Positions 7,231-16,575 of a stretch of DNA of 48,386 nt are shown here, piece by piece. The position numbers and the translations under genes are program-made. Each line of letters opens with the position of its first letter. Position 1 is the first letter of the stretch. The notes beneath the pieces were generated by a model. That model was not told the DNA's origin, made no database searches, and was given only the letters and a program-made list of their open reading frames with translations. Source of the stretch: Candidatus Cloacimonadaceae bacterium (GTDB lineage Bacteria > Cloacimonadota > Cloacimonadia > Cloacimonadales > Cloacimonadaceae); assembly GCA_030693415.1 (NCBI GenBank), contig JAUYAR010000150.1, forward strand, positions 1 to 48,386, written 5' to 3'.

Positions 7231-8481
7231 ATGCGCAAGATATTGATCGCGATGATTTTACTGCTGGCACTGTGCGCCTTGGGAGCCGAGATATTGGTGC
7301 CCATGGATATCACCCAGACAAATCATCTCAAGGCATACGGAGTGGCTTTTTCAGGCTTGAAACAGCAATACGTGGTGAAATGGCTGCTCAATTACCGGGG
7401 CGGCAGCTTTCTCTTTCCAGATAGCGACGCGATCGCTGCGCTCTGCAATATCCGTGGCGTGAGATATGAGATCATAGCTTCCGCTCAGGTGGCATCCATC
7501 ATGAGCGAAATCCAGGAATCCAACATGGAATTCGTGGTGCTTGAAAAAGAACCCAAGATCGCCATCTATATCCCTCCCAATACTTTGCCCTGGGACGACG
7601 CCGTCACCCTCGCGCTCGAATATGCCGAGATCGAATATGACCGGCTCTGGGACGATGAGGTTCTCTTGGGAAAGCTTGCGGACTATGACTGGCTGCATCT
7701 GCATCACGAGGATTTCACCGGGCAGTATGGCAAGTTTTATGGCTCATATCGATACATGCCCTGGTATCAGGATGATGTGCGCGAGAACGAGACAATGGCT
7801 GCAAGACACGGATTCTCAAAGGTTTGGCAGCTCAAACACGCGGTTGCGGAAAAGATTCGTGATTTCGTCTTTAAGGGAGGATTCATGTTTGCCATGTGCG
7901 CAGCAACGGATACTTACGACATTGCCATGGCGGCGCATGGAATCGACATCGTGGACGCGCTGATCGATGGCGACGGGATCGATCCCAATTATCAGAGCAA
8001 GCTCAATTTTGACCGCTGTTTCGCCTTTGAGAACTTTAAGCTCAAGACCAATCCCTTCGAATATGAGTTCTCGGATATCGACGCCAGCGACTATTCAATG
8101 CTGCGCGGCGCGGAGGCGGATTATTTCCAGCTCTTCGATTTCTCCGCCAAATACGATCCCGTTCCGACAATGCTCACGCAGTGCCACACAAACGTGATCG
8201 ACGGTTTCCTCGGACAGACGACTTCCTTCTTCAAGGACAAGGTCAAAAAAAGCGTGATCATCCTGGCGGAAGTGCCTTCCCATAACGAAGTGAAATACCT
8301 CCACGGCAACATCGGCAAAGGGACATTCACCTTCTATGGCGGACACGACCCTGAAGATTATCAACACAAGGTGGGGGATCCGGAAACGATTTTGGATCTG
8401 CATCGCAATTCACCCGGCTATCGCTTGATCCTCAACAATATCCTTTTCCCCGCGGCGGAAAAGAAAGAACTGAAGACCTGA
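7231..8481 (+). CDS. Exported GATase1-like protein (often labelled 'asparagine synthetase B')
   Basis: About 416 residues with a clear signal peptide (MRKILIAMILLLALCALGAE). A nucleophile-elbow-like FAMCAATDTYD places Cys at about 223, in the style of class I glutamine-amidotransferase-like folds. FYGGHDPEDYQH and SPGYRLILNNILFP lie near the C terminus. I recall similar secreted proteins of the FCB group being annotated as asparagine synthetase B, but no ATP-dependent synthetase domain is visible and that function is doubtful. The start codon is one of three tandem ATGs (7225, 7228, 7231); 7231 has the best spacing from AAGG. It leads a three-gene envelope cluster with an MCE protein and a beta-barrel protein. 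Confidence 0.65.
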   Translation: MRKILIAMILLLALCALGAEILVPMDITQTNHLKAYGVAFSGLKQQYVVKWLLNYRGGSFLFPDSDAIAALCNIRGVRYEIIASAQVASIMSEIQESNMEFVVLEKEPKIAIYIPPNTLPWDDAVTLALEYAEIEYDRLWDDEVLLGKLADYDWLHLHHEDFTGQYGKFYGSYRYMPWYQDDVRENETMAARHGFSKVWQLKHAVAEKIRDFVFKGGFMFAMCAATDTYDIAMAAHGIDIVDALIDGDGIDPNYQSKLNFDRCFAFENFKLKTNPFEYEFSDIDASDYSMLRGAEADYFQLFDFSAKYDPVPTMLTQCHTNVIDGFLGQTTSFFKDKVKKSVIILAEVPSHNEVKYLHGNIGKGTFTFYGGHDPEDYQHKVGDPETILDLHRNSPGYRLILNNILFPAAEKKELKT

Positions 8482-8495
8482 TAACAGGACAGCGG

Positions 8496-9398
8496 ATGAT
8501 GAAGTTTTATACGAATACATACAAAACTCAAGTCAAGGTTGGGCTCTTCACCCTGATCATTGGACTTTTCCTGCTGATCAGCTATTTGTGGCTCACCAAC
8601 AGTTTGAACGTAGGCGCCCAACAGGAACTGAAACTGAGCTTCGACAACGTGATGGGCTTGGAAATAGGGGATAAAGTGATGTTCCGCGGCATGGAAGCGG
8701 GTAGAATCCGCGAGATCCGTATCAAGGGAGATCGCGTCTTCGTATCTGCAAAGATCGGCAAAGATTTTAAACTCAAAGATGGCAGCCGCTTCTATATATC
8801 GGATAGCAGCCTCATGGGCGGCAAGGGTTTATTCATCGAACAAGGCAGCCGTGAGACCTGGCTGGCGATGGATAAAACCCACACAGGAGAATCCCCCGCA
8901 GGTGTGATGTCCATCGTTGCCAAAGCCTCTTCGGCGATCGACGAAATGAAATCCATGATGGCACAATTGGGCTCTAAGGAAGGGATCATCGGCAAATCAT
9001 CCAATATGATAGACGATGCAGGTGCCGCGGCGCGCTCTGTTGATGCCCTCGCGACGGACATGAATACCGAAATCGGTGCCGTGCTTTCGCGCATCGATGC
9101 CCTCACCGCTCAGATCAATTCAATCGTGAATGCCAACCGCGAAAACGTAAATAACGTGCTGGCTTCCTCACCAATGACGATGCAAAACCTGAATCATACC
9201 CTGGACAGCCTGCAAGTTCTTTCCGGTAAGCTGCATCAGACCGTGGATGGCGTCAATCGCGGTAAAGGCAGCGCGGGATTGGTGATGACGGAGGACGAGC
9301 TATACCGCCGCCTGATGGAATCCGTGAACAACCTTGACGCTCTCGTCAAAGACGTGAAGTCAAATCCCAAGAAATACGTCAAATTCAGTATATTTTAG
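8496..9398 (+). CDS. MCE-domain (MlaD-type) lipid-transport protein
   Basis: A single N-terminal membrane anchor (about residues 15-35, VGLFTLIIGLFLLISYLW) is followed by an MCE domain (about 42-120: ELKLSFDNVMGLEIGDKVMF, with GMEAGRIREI and GGKGLFIEQGS). The 170-residue helical tail is of the type that forms tunnels in MCE hexamers. MlaD-like proteins carry phospholipids between inner and outer membranes. No MlaE/MlaF partners are adjacent, so the ABC permease and ATPase must be elsewhere. AGGA lies 6 nt before ATG 8496; the second ATG (8499) is also possible. It is probably cotranscribed with its neighbours. Confidence 0.85.
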   Translation: MMKFYTNTYKTQVKVGLFTLIIGLFLLISYLWLTNSLNVGAQQELKLSFDNVMGLEIGDKVMFRGMEAGRIREIRIKGDRVFVSAKIGKDFKLKDGSRFYISDSSLMGGKGLFIEQGSRETWLAMDKTHTGESPAGVMSIVAKASSAIDEMKSMMAQLGSKEGIIGKSSNMIDDAGAAARSVDALATDMNTEIGAVLSRIDALTAQINSIVNANRENVNNVLASSPMTMQNLNHTLDSLQVLSGKLHQTVDGVNRGKGSAGLVMTEDELYRRLMESVNNLDALVKDVKSNPKKYVKFSIF

Positions 9399-9406
9399 GA
9401 AAGACA

Positions 9407-12400
9407 ATGAATATAAAAAAGACCCTCATGCTTGTCTTGCTGCTCATTCTGGCGGCGCTGGCAAGTGCATATAACTTCGGTCAAAACAAGGTAAATGGCA
9501 AGCTAACCGACTGGTCGATGATTCAGACCATGCACTTCGATATCTATTTCCCCGCGGGCAATGACGAATTTGGCAAGCTCGCGGCGCTGATGGCTGAGGA
9601 GACCTATTATCTGTTGAGAGCGGATCTGCGCTTTCCAGTCTCCAGCCGCATCCCGATCATCTTTTATGGCAGCAAGACGGAGTTTCAAAGCACAAACATC
9701 ATCTATCCCATCCTCACGGAAGGGGTTGGCGGTTTCACCGAAAGCTTGCGCAACCGCGTGGTGATTCCCTTTGAGGGCAGCTATTCCAAGCTGGAAGAGC
9801 TGCTCGTCCATGAACTCGTCCATGCCTACGTGAACGCGTTGGACGACCGCATCACCAATGCTTTCAACTCCTTGCGCCCCACCGGTTTCCCCTTCTGGTT
9901 CTCGGAAGGGCTGCCGGAATTTCTCTCCATCGGCGGTGAGGATAACTTTAACAACATGTTTGTGCTGGATATGGTGGTCAATGACCGTCTGCCTTCGCTG
10001 GAAAACATCGAGGGCTATTATGCCTACCGCCTGGGCGAGAGCTTTTTGACCTATATTGCCAATACTTACGGCAGGGAAAAGGTCTCCGAGTATTTCTACG
10101 CCATCCGTTCGATGAATAGCTTTCAAGACGCCACCAAGAAGGTCTTCGGACTGGAATTCAAAGAGCTTGAATCCCGTTGGCGCTATCAGCTCAAGCGGGA
10201 CTATTTTCCCACGATGAACACCCATGGCGTGCCCAAGGAAGATTTTGAACAACGCACCGATCACACCAAGGACGGATCCTATTTCAACTTTATGCCCCGC
10301 TTTTCGCCGAACGGACAACGCTATGTCTTTTTTTCCAACCGCGGAGCGCGCTACAGCATCTGGATAGCAGGCACACAAGGGCTTTCCCCCGCTCGCAAAC
10401 TGATCACCGGAGAGAGCAGCGGGAAGCTGGAGGAATTCTATTATTTCCGTTCTAATATAGCCTGGTTTTCGGATAACCGCCGCATCGCCTTTTCGGCAAA
10501 GACCGCGAACGGCGATCGCATCCACATCATGGACGTAGAACAGCGCAAGATCATTGAAAGTTATGCACTGCCGCAGCTTTCCGCCATCTATGAAATCGAT
10601 GTGTCTCCGATAGACGGCAAGATCGTGATCGCCGGACAGATGAAAATGCAGTCTGATCTCTTTCTATTCGATCCGGAAAGCGGAGAACTGACCCGTTTGA
10701 CCGACGACTATTATGATGACGCCCAACCGCGTTTTTCGCCGGATGGCAGAAGTGTTGTTTTTTCCTCCGAACGCAGCCTGGATCTTAATGGTCAGCGCAA
10801 GGGCTTCTTTGCCAATCTCACCCGCGATATCTACACCTATGACTTGGATAGCGGTCAGATTCACCAACACACCTTCGGAGAGGCAAATAGCAGCTTCCCG
10901 CTCTTTGACGGCAGCGGCGAAAAGCTGATCTATGTATCCGAAAAAAATAGAATTACAAATCTGATGACCATTGATCTTCCCAGCGGAAAAAGAGCACAAA
11001 TGACCGAGGTTCTGTCCGGAGTTTTCAGCGGGGACGTTTCCCAGGACGGACTCTATCTGGTCTTTTCAAGCTACTTCAACGGCGCCTGGGACATCTATTT
11101 TGGCAACAACCCGTTTTCCAACCTTGAATATACGGATTATCCCGAGGCAAAGCTATCTACCGGTGAGCGCGACTTGTTAGACCACATCAACCTCCGCGAT
11201 CTGGACTATTTTGGCAAACGCCCCAAACAGAAACCGCGGCGGATCAATCCCGCTCCGCAATATGACAGCCGCAGACCCTTCCTCGGCGATATCCAGGAAT
11301 TCAGCTTCACCCGCGAGGATTCCCTCAACCTCTTTCGGGACTTCAGCTATGATGACCGACCCGATGCAATAGTCAACCCTCCGCAGGTGAAACCCTATCA
11401 CACCCGTTTCAGCCTGGACAGCCTTTGGGGCGGGCTGGCATATTCCTCCGCAGTGGGAACGATCGGCTATATCGAACTGGGCTTGAGTGACATGATGGGC
11501 AACCACGGCATCGGCATCAATGCCGGAATCGCCGGAAAGCTGGAAAAGTCCAACCTCCTGCTCAGCTATCTCTATCTGAAACGCCGGGCAGATTTTGGCA
11601 TCGGCGCTTTCAATCTCTTTGACGAGACGATCTACCGGTTTTCCATTCCGGGACCGGATGACTATTTGAAGTATCGCGAGCGGCAGACCGGCGCCTATTT
11701 TCTCACCCGCTATCCATTCAACCGCTTCCTGCGAGCCGATTTTGAACAGCTTGTCTATCAACGGGAATGGAGCTGGGATAAATGGATCTGGAATTCCGAC
11801 GCCACCGAAGGCAATTGGGCGGATCTCACCAATCCAGAAAAGAGTTGGGTCTATTCCCCCGCTATCAGTTTGGTGCACGACAACGCTCTATATGGCTCGA
11901 CCGGACCCTTGGTGGGTTGGCGTGCTTATTATACACTACGTACCAGCATTGCCGATAAGAAGATGGAATACCTCACCAATTACCTCGATATCCGCAGCTA
12001 CACTCTTTTCAGCAAGCGATACGCCTTGGCTTTCAGAGGTATTGGCGGAGTGACAGTAGGTGACAGCACTCAAGTATTTACTATTAAAGGCTACAATGGT
12101 GTCCGTGCCTACGAAGGCGATCTCAATGGGCAAAAGAAAGCCCTGATCAATGCCGAGCTGCGATTTCCCTTCTTTGAATACATCGCCATGGCGTTTCCGT
12201 TGCCCATCACGCTTGGAAACATCCGCGGCAGCGTTTTTGCAGATCTGGGCACCGTATTCGACGAAGCCAAGGATTTTCGTGCTTTCGACAACGGCAAGCT
12301 CAAGGATCTTCATCTCAGTTATGGCTGGGGACCGAGGATCAATCTGGGCTATGTCGTTCTCCGGCTCGATATCGCATGGTCGTCGAATCTTTCCAAAATA

Positions 12401-12442
12401 TCCAAGCCGGCTTATTACCTGAGCCTGTCCGAAGATTTTTAA
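9407..12442 (+). CDS. Peptidase MA-like / TolB-propeller / beta-barrel fusion protein
   Basis: A 1011-residue exported protein with a signal peptide (about 1-21). A gluzincin-type metallopeptidase region follows, with HELVH at 135-139 and a downstream FSEGLPEF whose Glu at about 167 fits the third zinc ligand. From about 290 to 590 it carries TolB/PD40-like blades (RFSPNGQRYVFFSNRG, RFSPDGRSVVFSSERS). From about 690 the alternating pattern and the end (GPRINLGYVVLRLDIAW) resemble an Omp85/BamA-like barrel closing strand. Long proteins of this kind are known in the FCB group, usually labelled Tol biopolymer transport proteins. The peptidase activity is inferred from motifs only. It starts 8 nt after the MCE gene. 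Confidence 0.8.
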   Translation: MNIKKTLMLVLLLILAALASAYNFGQNKVNGKLTDWSMIQTMHFDIYFPAGNDEFGKLAALMAEETYYLLRADLRFPVSSRIPIIFYGSKTEFQSTNIIYPILTEGVGGFTESLRNRVVIPFEGSYSKLEELLVHELVHAYVNALDDRITNAFNSLRPTGFPFWFSEGLPEFLSIGGEDNFNNMFVLDMVVNDRLPSLENIEGYYAYRLGESFLTYIANTYGREKVSEYFYAIRSMNSFQDATKKVFGLEFKELESRWRYQLKRDYFPTMNTHGVPKEDFEQRTDHTKDGSYFNFMPRFSPNGQRYVFFSNRGARYSIWIAGTQGLSPARKLITGESSGKLEEFYYFRSNIAWFSDNRRIAFSAKTANGDRIHIMDVEQRKIIESYALPQLSAIYEIDVSPIDGKIVIAGQMKMQSDLFLFDPESGELTRLTDDYYDDAQPRFSPDGRSVVFSSERSLDLNGQRKGFFANLTRDIYTYDLDSGQIHQHTFGEANSSFPLFDGSGEKLIYVSEKNRITNLMTIDLPSGKRAQMTEVLSGVFSGDVSQDGLYLVFSSYFNGAWDIYFGNNPFSNLEYTDYPEAKLSTGERDLLDHINLRDLDYFGKRPKQKPRRINPAPQYDSRRPFLGDIQEFSFTREDSLNLFRDFSYDDRPDAIVNPPQVKPYHTRFSLDSLWGGLAYSSAVGTIGYIELGLSDMMGNHGIGINAGIAGKLEKSNLLLSYLYLKRRADFGIGAFNLFDETIYRFSIPGPDDYLKYRERQTGAYFLTRYPFNRFLRADFEQLVYQREWSWDKWIWNSDATEGNWADLTNPEKSWVYSPAISLVHDNALYGSTGPLVGWRAYYTLRTSIADKKMEYLTNYLDIRSYTLFSKRYALAFRGIGGVTVGDSTQVFTIKGYNGVRAYEGDLNGQKKALINAELRFPFFEYIAMAFPLPITLGNIRGSVFADLGTVFDEAKDFRAFDNGKLKDLHLSYGWGPRINLGYVVLRLDIAWSSNLSKISKPAYYLSLSEDF

Positions 12443-12472
12443 GTGAAATTAATGTAATATAGGAGTCAAATC

Positions 12473-13951
12473 ATGAAAATCGATTTGTTGCGCAAACTTC
12501 CCGATCACATGGATACCGTAGTGGTAATGATGGAGGAAAAGGGAAACATCAAAAACGTTGAATTCCTGACCGACACGCTCAAGGAAGCCATCGCCACTTT
12601 CGTCAAAAGCGACGATTTTACCTTCAGCTATGCCGCGCTCAAGAGTTTCCAGGCGGTGCAGAATCACACCCGCACAAACGTCATTCTTTGCGGTATCGGC
12701 ATTGCCGCGAAGCTCAGCATGGACAAGCTGCGCCAGCTCTTTGCCTCTTGCATCCGCGCGTCGCTGAAACTGAACGCGCGCCAAGTCTATATCTTCCCCG
12801 GTTTCGTCAATCCCACCGGGGATGTCCAGTTTGGACACGTGCTTTCCGAAGCCGCCCTGCTGGCAGAATACAAGTTCTCCAAGTATCTCAGCTCGGACAA
12901 ACAGCACAGCATCGAATCCGTGCATCTGGCGCTCAACCTCAAAAACACCCGCCATATCAACCGCGGCATTTTAGAGGGCAGAATCTATGCGGAAGCAACC
13001 AATCTGGCACGCAACCTGGTGAACGAGCCTGCGAACGTGATCACTCCCGAAAGCCTTGCCGAAGCAGCCAAGAAAGCCGCCCTGCAATACGGTTTCTCCC
13101 TCGAGATATTCACTCTGGACAAGCTCAAACGCCTCAAGATGGATGCCTTCCTCGCCGTCGGACGCGGCTCCAAACACGAACCACGCCTCATCATTATGAA
13201 ATATCACGGCAATCTGGAACACAAAAACAAGGTGATCGGACTCGTGGGAAAAGGACTCACCTATGACAGCGGCGGATATTGCATCAAAACCCCGCAGGGC
13301 ATGGTGAACATGAAAAACGACATGGCTGGCGCCGCCGCAGTGATCGGAACCTTTGCCGCCATCGCCACCCTCAAGCTCAAGATCAACGTCATTGGCATCA
13401 TCGCCGCGTGTGAAAATATGATCTCAGGAGACGCCTATCGCACCGGAGACATCCTTCGCAGCATGGCGGGCAAGACCATCGAAGTGATCAATACTGATGC
13501 CGAAGGACGCCTCACTCTGATCGACGCCATCACCTATGCCATCACAAAAGAGCATGTGGAAAAGATCATCGATATCGCCACCCTCACCGGAGCCGCCGTC
13601 GGAGCCCTCGGAAATCAGATCTCCGCCGTCGTCACCAACGACGACAAATGGCTGGACAAGCTGAAAACCGCCTCCGAATCCAGCGGCGAAAAGATCTGGC
13701 AGCTCCCTGCCCACGAAGATTACAAGGAACTGATCAAATCCGAGGTCGCCGATCTCAAAAACAGCGGCGGACCCTTAGCCGGAACCATCACCGCAGCCCT
13801 CTTTATCCGTGAATTCGTGGAGGAAAAACCCTGGATCCATATCGACATCGCCGGCACTGCGTTGCGCGACAAGGAAAGCGGAGTCTATTCCTATGGCGCC
13901 ACCGGAGTGGGCGTGCGGCTGCTGACTTCGCTGCTCAAGGAAATGGAATAA
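12473..13951 (+). CDS. pepA: Leucyl aminopeptidase, M17 family
   Basis: Cytosolic dinuclear-zinc aminopeptidase. VGKGLTYDSGGYCIK carries the metal-binding and catalytic Lys. NMKNDMAGAAAV, and NTDAEGRLTL at about residues 340-349, are the M17 signatures, and the Arg of NTDAEGR is present. At 492 residues it has the full family length, including the N-terminal macro-like domain. AGGAG lies 8 nt before ATG 12473. The stop overlaps the start of the following metal-binding lipoprotein gene (TAATG), so the four genes 12473-16402 look like one operon. Metal uptake and a zinc peptidase would share a promoter. Confidence 0.95.
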   Translation: MKIDLLRKLPDHMDTVVVMMEEKGNIKNVEFLTDTLKEAIATFVKSDDFTFSYAALKSFQAVQNHTRTNVILCGIGIAAKLSMDKLRQLFASCIRASLKLNARQVYIFPGFVNPTGDVQFGHVLSEAALLAEYKFSKYLSSDKQHSIESVHLALNLKNTRHINRGILEGRIYAEATNLARNLVNEPANVITPESLAEAAKKAALQYGFSLEIFTLDKLKRLKMDAFLAVGRGSKHEPRLIIMKYHGNLEHKNKVIGLVGKGLTYDSGGYCIKTPQGMVNMKNDMAGAAAVIGTFAAIATLKLKINVIGIIAACENMISGDAYRTGDILRSMAGKTIEVINTDAEGRLTLIDAITYAITKEHVEKIIDIATLTGAAVGALGNQISAVVTNDDKWLDKLKTASESSGEKIWQLPAHEDYKELIKSEVADLKNSGGPLAGTITAALFIREFVEEKPWIHIDIAGTALRDKESGVYSYGATGVGVRLLTSLLKEME

Positions 13952-14847
13952 TGCGTATCCGCCGGATCCTGATCCCACTTTTGCTTTTGATCCTGCTGGG
14001 CACCTTGTCCTGCAAGGGAAAAGCTAAAAGCAGCAAACAGTTGATTATCGTCTCCATCTATCCTTGGGAGCTGGTATTGAAAGAGCTGGTCGGCGAAGAC
14101 ATCGAAGTGCGAAGCATCATCCCGCCGGACGCATCGCCACACACCTGGTCTCCCAAACCGGCAGATCTTGCCGCGCTTCAGAATGCGGATCTGGTGATCT
14201 CAAACGGACTCGGACTGGAAACCAATCTGCTCTCCGCATTTGAAAGCCGGGGAGATAAGCACATCAGCATGGCGAAGCTTCTTGCGCTGAATGAGGTTTA
14301 CGGATGTTCCTGCATGCCCGATGAGGACGATCATAACGAGGAAAACGATCCCCATATCTGGACATCCCCTTCCATCCTGCTACGAAGCGTCATTGCCCTC
14401 ACGGACATCCTTCAAAGCCATTTTCCCCAAATCGCGGACAAGATCAAAGATAACGGGCACCGCATGGCATCCTCCATCACCGCAGCGCATCAGCGCATCA
14501 TGCAGGAACGCCTCGCGATCCACAATCCCGCAGTGGTCACCTTTCACGACAGTTTCCGCTATTTTTTGGATGCCTACAACATCGAATTCGTCGGCGCCGT
14601 GCAAAGCTCTCCCGGCAAGGAACCTACGCCAAAGGAACTGGCGGAGCTGGGCAAACGCATCAAAGCCAAAAACGTGAAGGCGATCTTCGTGGAACCGCAA
14701 ATGAACCGCCAGCCGGCGGAAATCCTGGCAACCGAATTTGATCTCAAACTCGTCGAAATCGATCCCATGGGCTATACCATAAAAGCGACCACCATCGCGG
14801 AGTTTCTCATTGGCAATTGGGAAAGAATGAAACTGGGTCTTAAATAG
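13951..14847 (+). CDS. Zinc/manganese ABC transporter substrate-binding lipoprotein (ZnuA/TroA family)
   Basis: A lipoprotein signal ends LLGTLSC with Cys at residue 21. Cluster A-I ligands are visible: His in SPHTWSPKPADL, His in DPHIWTSP, His in TFHDSFRYFLD, and Asp in VEIDPMGYTI. A short acidic, His-containing loop (CMPDEDDHNEEND) precedes the DPHIW ligand, like a reduced version of the ZnuA His-rich loop. At 298 residues it is typical. Its neighbours are the matching ATPase and permease. Zinc is the likelier metal, but manganese cannot be excluded. Confidence 0.9.
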   Translation: MRIRRILIPLLLLILLGTLSCKGKAKSSKQLIIVSIYPWELVLKELVGEDIEVRSIIPPDASPHTWSPKPADLAALQNADLVISNGLGLETNLLSAFESRGDKHISMAKLLALNEVYGCSCMPDEDDHNEENDPHIWTSPSILLRSVIALTDILQSHFPQIADKIKDNGHRMASSITAAHQRIMQERLAIHNPAVVTFHDSFRYFLDAYNIEFVGAVQSSPGKEPTPKELAELGKRIKAKNVKAIFVEPQMNRQPAEILATEFDLKLVEIDPMGYTIKATTIAEFLIGNWERMKLGLK

Positions 14848-14853
14848 GAACCT

Positions 14854-14886
14854 ATGAGTGAAATAGCTCGCTCGCGGACAAGATGA
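14854..14886 (+). CDS. Possible 10-codon leader ORF coupled to the ABC ATPase start
   Basis: AGGAA (14845-14849) precedes ATG 14854. The reading frame encodes MSEIARSRTR and stops at TGA 14884-14886, overlapping the ATPase start ATG 14883 as ATGA. The ATPase start itself has only a weak GGA nearby. The layout suggests that ribosomes load at the short ORF and re-initiate. There is no homology to support the peptide itself. Confidence 0.4.
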   Translation: MSEIARSRTR

Positions 14887-15611
14887 TCGAGATCAAAGAC
14901 CTGAGCTTTTCCATCGGTGAAAACAAGATCCTTGTGGACATCAATCTCGCCATCGCGGATCAGGAGTTTGTGGCGATCATCGGTCCCAACGGAGCGGGAA
15001 AATCCACCCTGATCAAGCTGATCCTCGGCATGATTCCCATGCAAACGGGAAAGATACTCATCGATGGAAGCCCTCATCTTCAATGGCTGAACCACAATCC
15101 AGTCGGCTATCTGCCTCAGCGTGAGGATTTTGACCGCCGTTTTCCCGCCACCGCGATGGACATCGTTCTCATGGGATTGGCAGGAGAAATCCCGCTTGGT
15201 GCGCGTTTCAAAAAGACGCATCGAGCGCTTGCTATTGAAGCGATGGAATATACCGGCACGGCAGAGCACGCCAAACGTCTGATCGGAACCCTTTCCGGAG
15301 GAGAGTTTCAGCGCGTGCTATTGGCAAGAGCGATCGTTTCCCGCAGCAAATATCTGATCCTGGACGAACCGGAAGCCAGCATCGACCACACCGGCGTGGA
15401 AACCTTTTTTGCCCTGCTCAAAGATCTCAATCAACAGGGAAAGACGGTGATCACCATCTCCCACGACCTGCACACCCTCACCGAGTATTGCAGTTTTCTC
15501 GTCTGCCTAAACCGCCATCTGCACTGCCACACCCAGACCGAAATGGTGAACGCGGAATTGATTCACAAGACCTTCGGCAAAGCGGTAAAGATCATTGAAA
15601 AGGGCTATTGA
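14883..15611 (+). CDS. Zinc/manganese ABC transporter ATP-binding protein
   Basis: 242-residue nucleotide-binding subunit. Walker A GPNGAGKST is at about 34-42, the signature LSGGEFQRVLLARAI near 139, and Walker B YLILDEPEASID near 158, followed by the H-loop ITISHDL. It powers the permease encoded directly downstream, whose start overlaps or abuts this stop. The start MIEIKDLSFSIG is normal for the family. Initiation may depend on the short ORF at 14854-14886. Confidence 0.93.
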   Translation: MIEIKDLSFSIGENKILVDINLAIADQEFVAIIGPNGAGKSTLIKLILGMIPMQTGKILIDGSPHLQWLNHNPVGYLPQREDFDRRFPATAMDIVLMGLAGEIPLGARFKKTHRALAIEAMEYTGTAEHAKRLIGTLSGGEFQRVLLARAIVSRSKYLILDEPEASIDHTGVETFFALLKDLNQQGKTVITISHDLHTLTEYCSFLVCLNRHLHCHTQTEMVNAELIHKTFGKAVKIIEKGY

Positions 15612-15613
15612 AG

Positions 15614-16402
15614 ATGTTTGAATATGGCTTTTTGGTCTATGCTTTGATCGGCGCGGTGCTTTCCGCTGTTAGTTTGGCGCTTTTTTCTCCGTTTGTGACC
15701 CTGCGTAAGATATCCTATATGGGTGAAGCGCTTTCCCACATTGGCTTTGCGGGTATCGCCATCGCTTTGATACTCGGCATCGATCTCTTTGCCACGACCC
15801 TCGCTTTTGTAGTCCTGATCGCGCTTGCCATCGGTTTCCTCGCCCAACACAAAAAGCTGGAGGAAGCCAACGGCATCACCATCTTCCTCTCCGTTTCCAT
15901 GGCATTGGGCGTGGTGCTGATCTCGCTCAAAAAGAGCTACACTTTCGATCTTTCCAGCTATCTTTTCGGAAACGTCCTGCTCATCGGCAAAGCCGAGATC
16001 ATCTATCTGATCCTGCTGCTGATTGCCAATCTGACGTTTATCCTCGTCTTCTACAAAGAGCTCTTTTACCTCTCCTACAATTCAGAAATGGCAGCATTTT
16101 ACCGCATCCGCGCGAATCTCATCAACCGCATTTTCCTCGCTCTGCTGGCTGCCAACATCGTTCTCAATCTCAAATCCGCGGGCATCATCCTTGTGAGTGC
16201 GCAATTGATCCTGCCAGCAGCTACGGCGTTCAATCTTGTCCGCAGACTCGGCTCCGCCATCGTTGTCAGCCTAATTGTGGGTTTGGTCGCGGCGCTGGGA
16301 GGCTTTGCGTGTTCCTGGTATCTGAATCTGCCCACCGGCGCGACGATCGTGCTGCTGGAGTTTGGTCTATATCTTGCGAGCTTGGGTGTGAAGAGGAGAT
16401 GA
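15614..16402 (+). CDS. Zinc/manganese ABC transporter permease (ZnuB family)
   Basis: About 262 residues with seven to nine hydrophobic segments. The family-typical GEALSHIGFAGIAIAL (about residues 35-50) follows the motif MFEYGFLVYALIGAVL. Later, KSAGIILVSAQLILPAATA and PTGATIVLL match the ABC-3 permease pattern. ATG 15614 lies 9 nt after AGGG; TTG 15608, overlapping the ATPase stop, is an alternative. It closes the metal-uptake operon. Confidence 0.92.
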   Translation: MFEYGFLVYALIGAVLSAVSLALFSPFVTLRKISYMGEALSHIGFAGIAIALILGIDLFATTLAFVVLIALAIGFLAQHKKLEEANGITIFLSVSMALGVVLISLKKSYTFDLSSYLFGNVLLIGKAEIIYLILLLIANLTFILVFYKELFYLSYNSEMAAFYRIRANLINRIFLALLAANIVLNLKSAGIILVSAQLILPAATAFNLVRRLGSAIVVSLIVGLVAALGGFACSWYLNLPTGATIVLLEFGLYLASLGVKRR

Positions 16403-16478
16403 GATAGCTACCGCAGCAGTGCATTGCTGCAGGGTTGAGATGGCTTCCATACCAGAATTATCGGCGCATTGAAGATAC

Positions 16479-16510
16479 ATAAAATCGTAAAGAAAGTCGC
16501 CGCGACTGTC
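16479..16510 (-). repeat. GACAGTCG...GATTTTAT element (family E), copy 1
   Basis: Read on the minus strand it is GACAGTCGCGGCGACT followed by a short T-rich stretch and CGATTTTAT. It contains an AGTCG/CGACT stem. The same arrangement occurs at 37026-37057 on the plus strand, again close to family B and D palindromes. Confidence 0.6.
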
Positions 16511-16575
16511 AGGTTGAGAAATTTGCTTTGGATATTTGCTTCGCGATTTACTTTGTTTTTCTTCGTATGTATTTC

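Noticed and set aside
12688-13266. 192-codon frame inside pepA
   Set aside because: Its translation is Arg/His/Ser-rich shadow sequence of the pepA reading frame.
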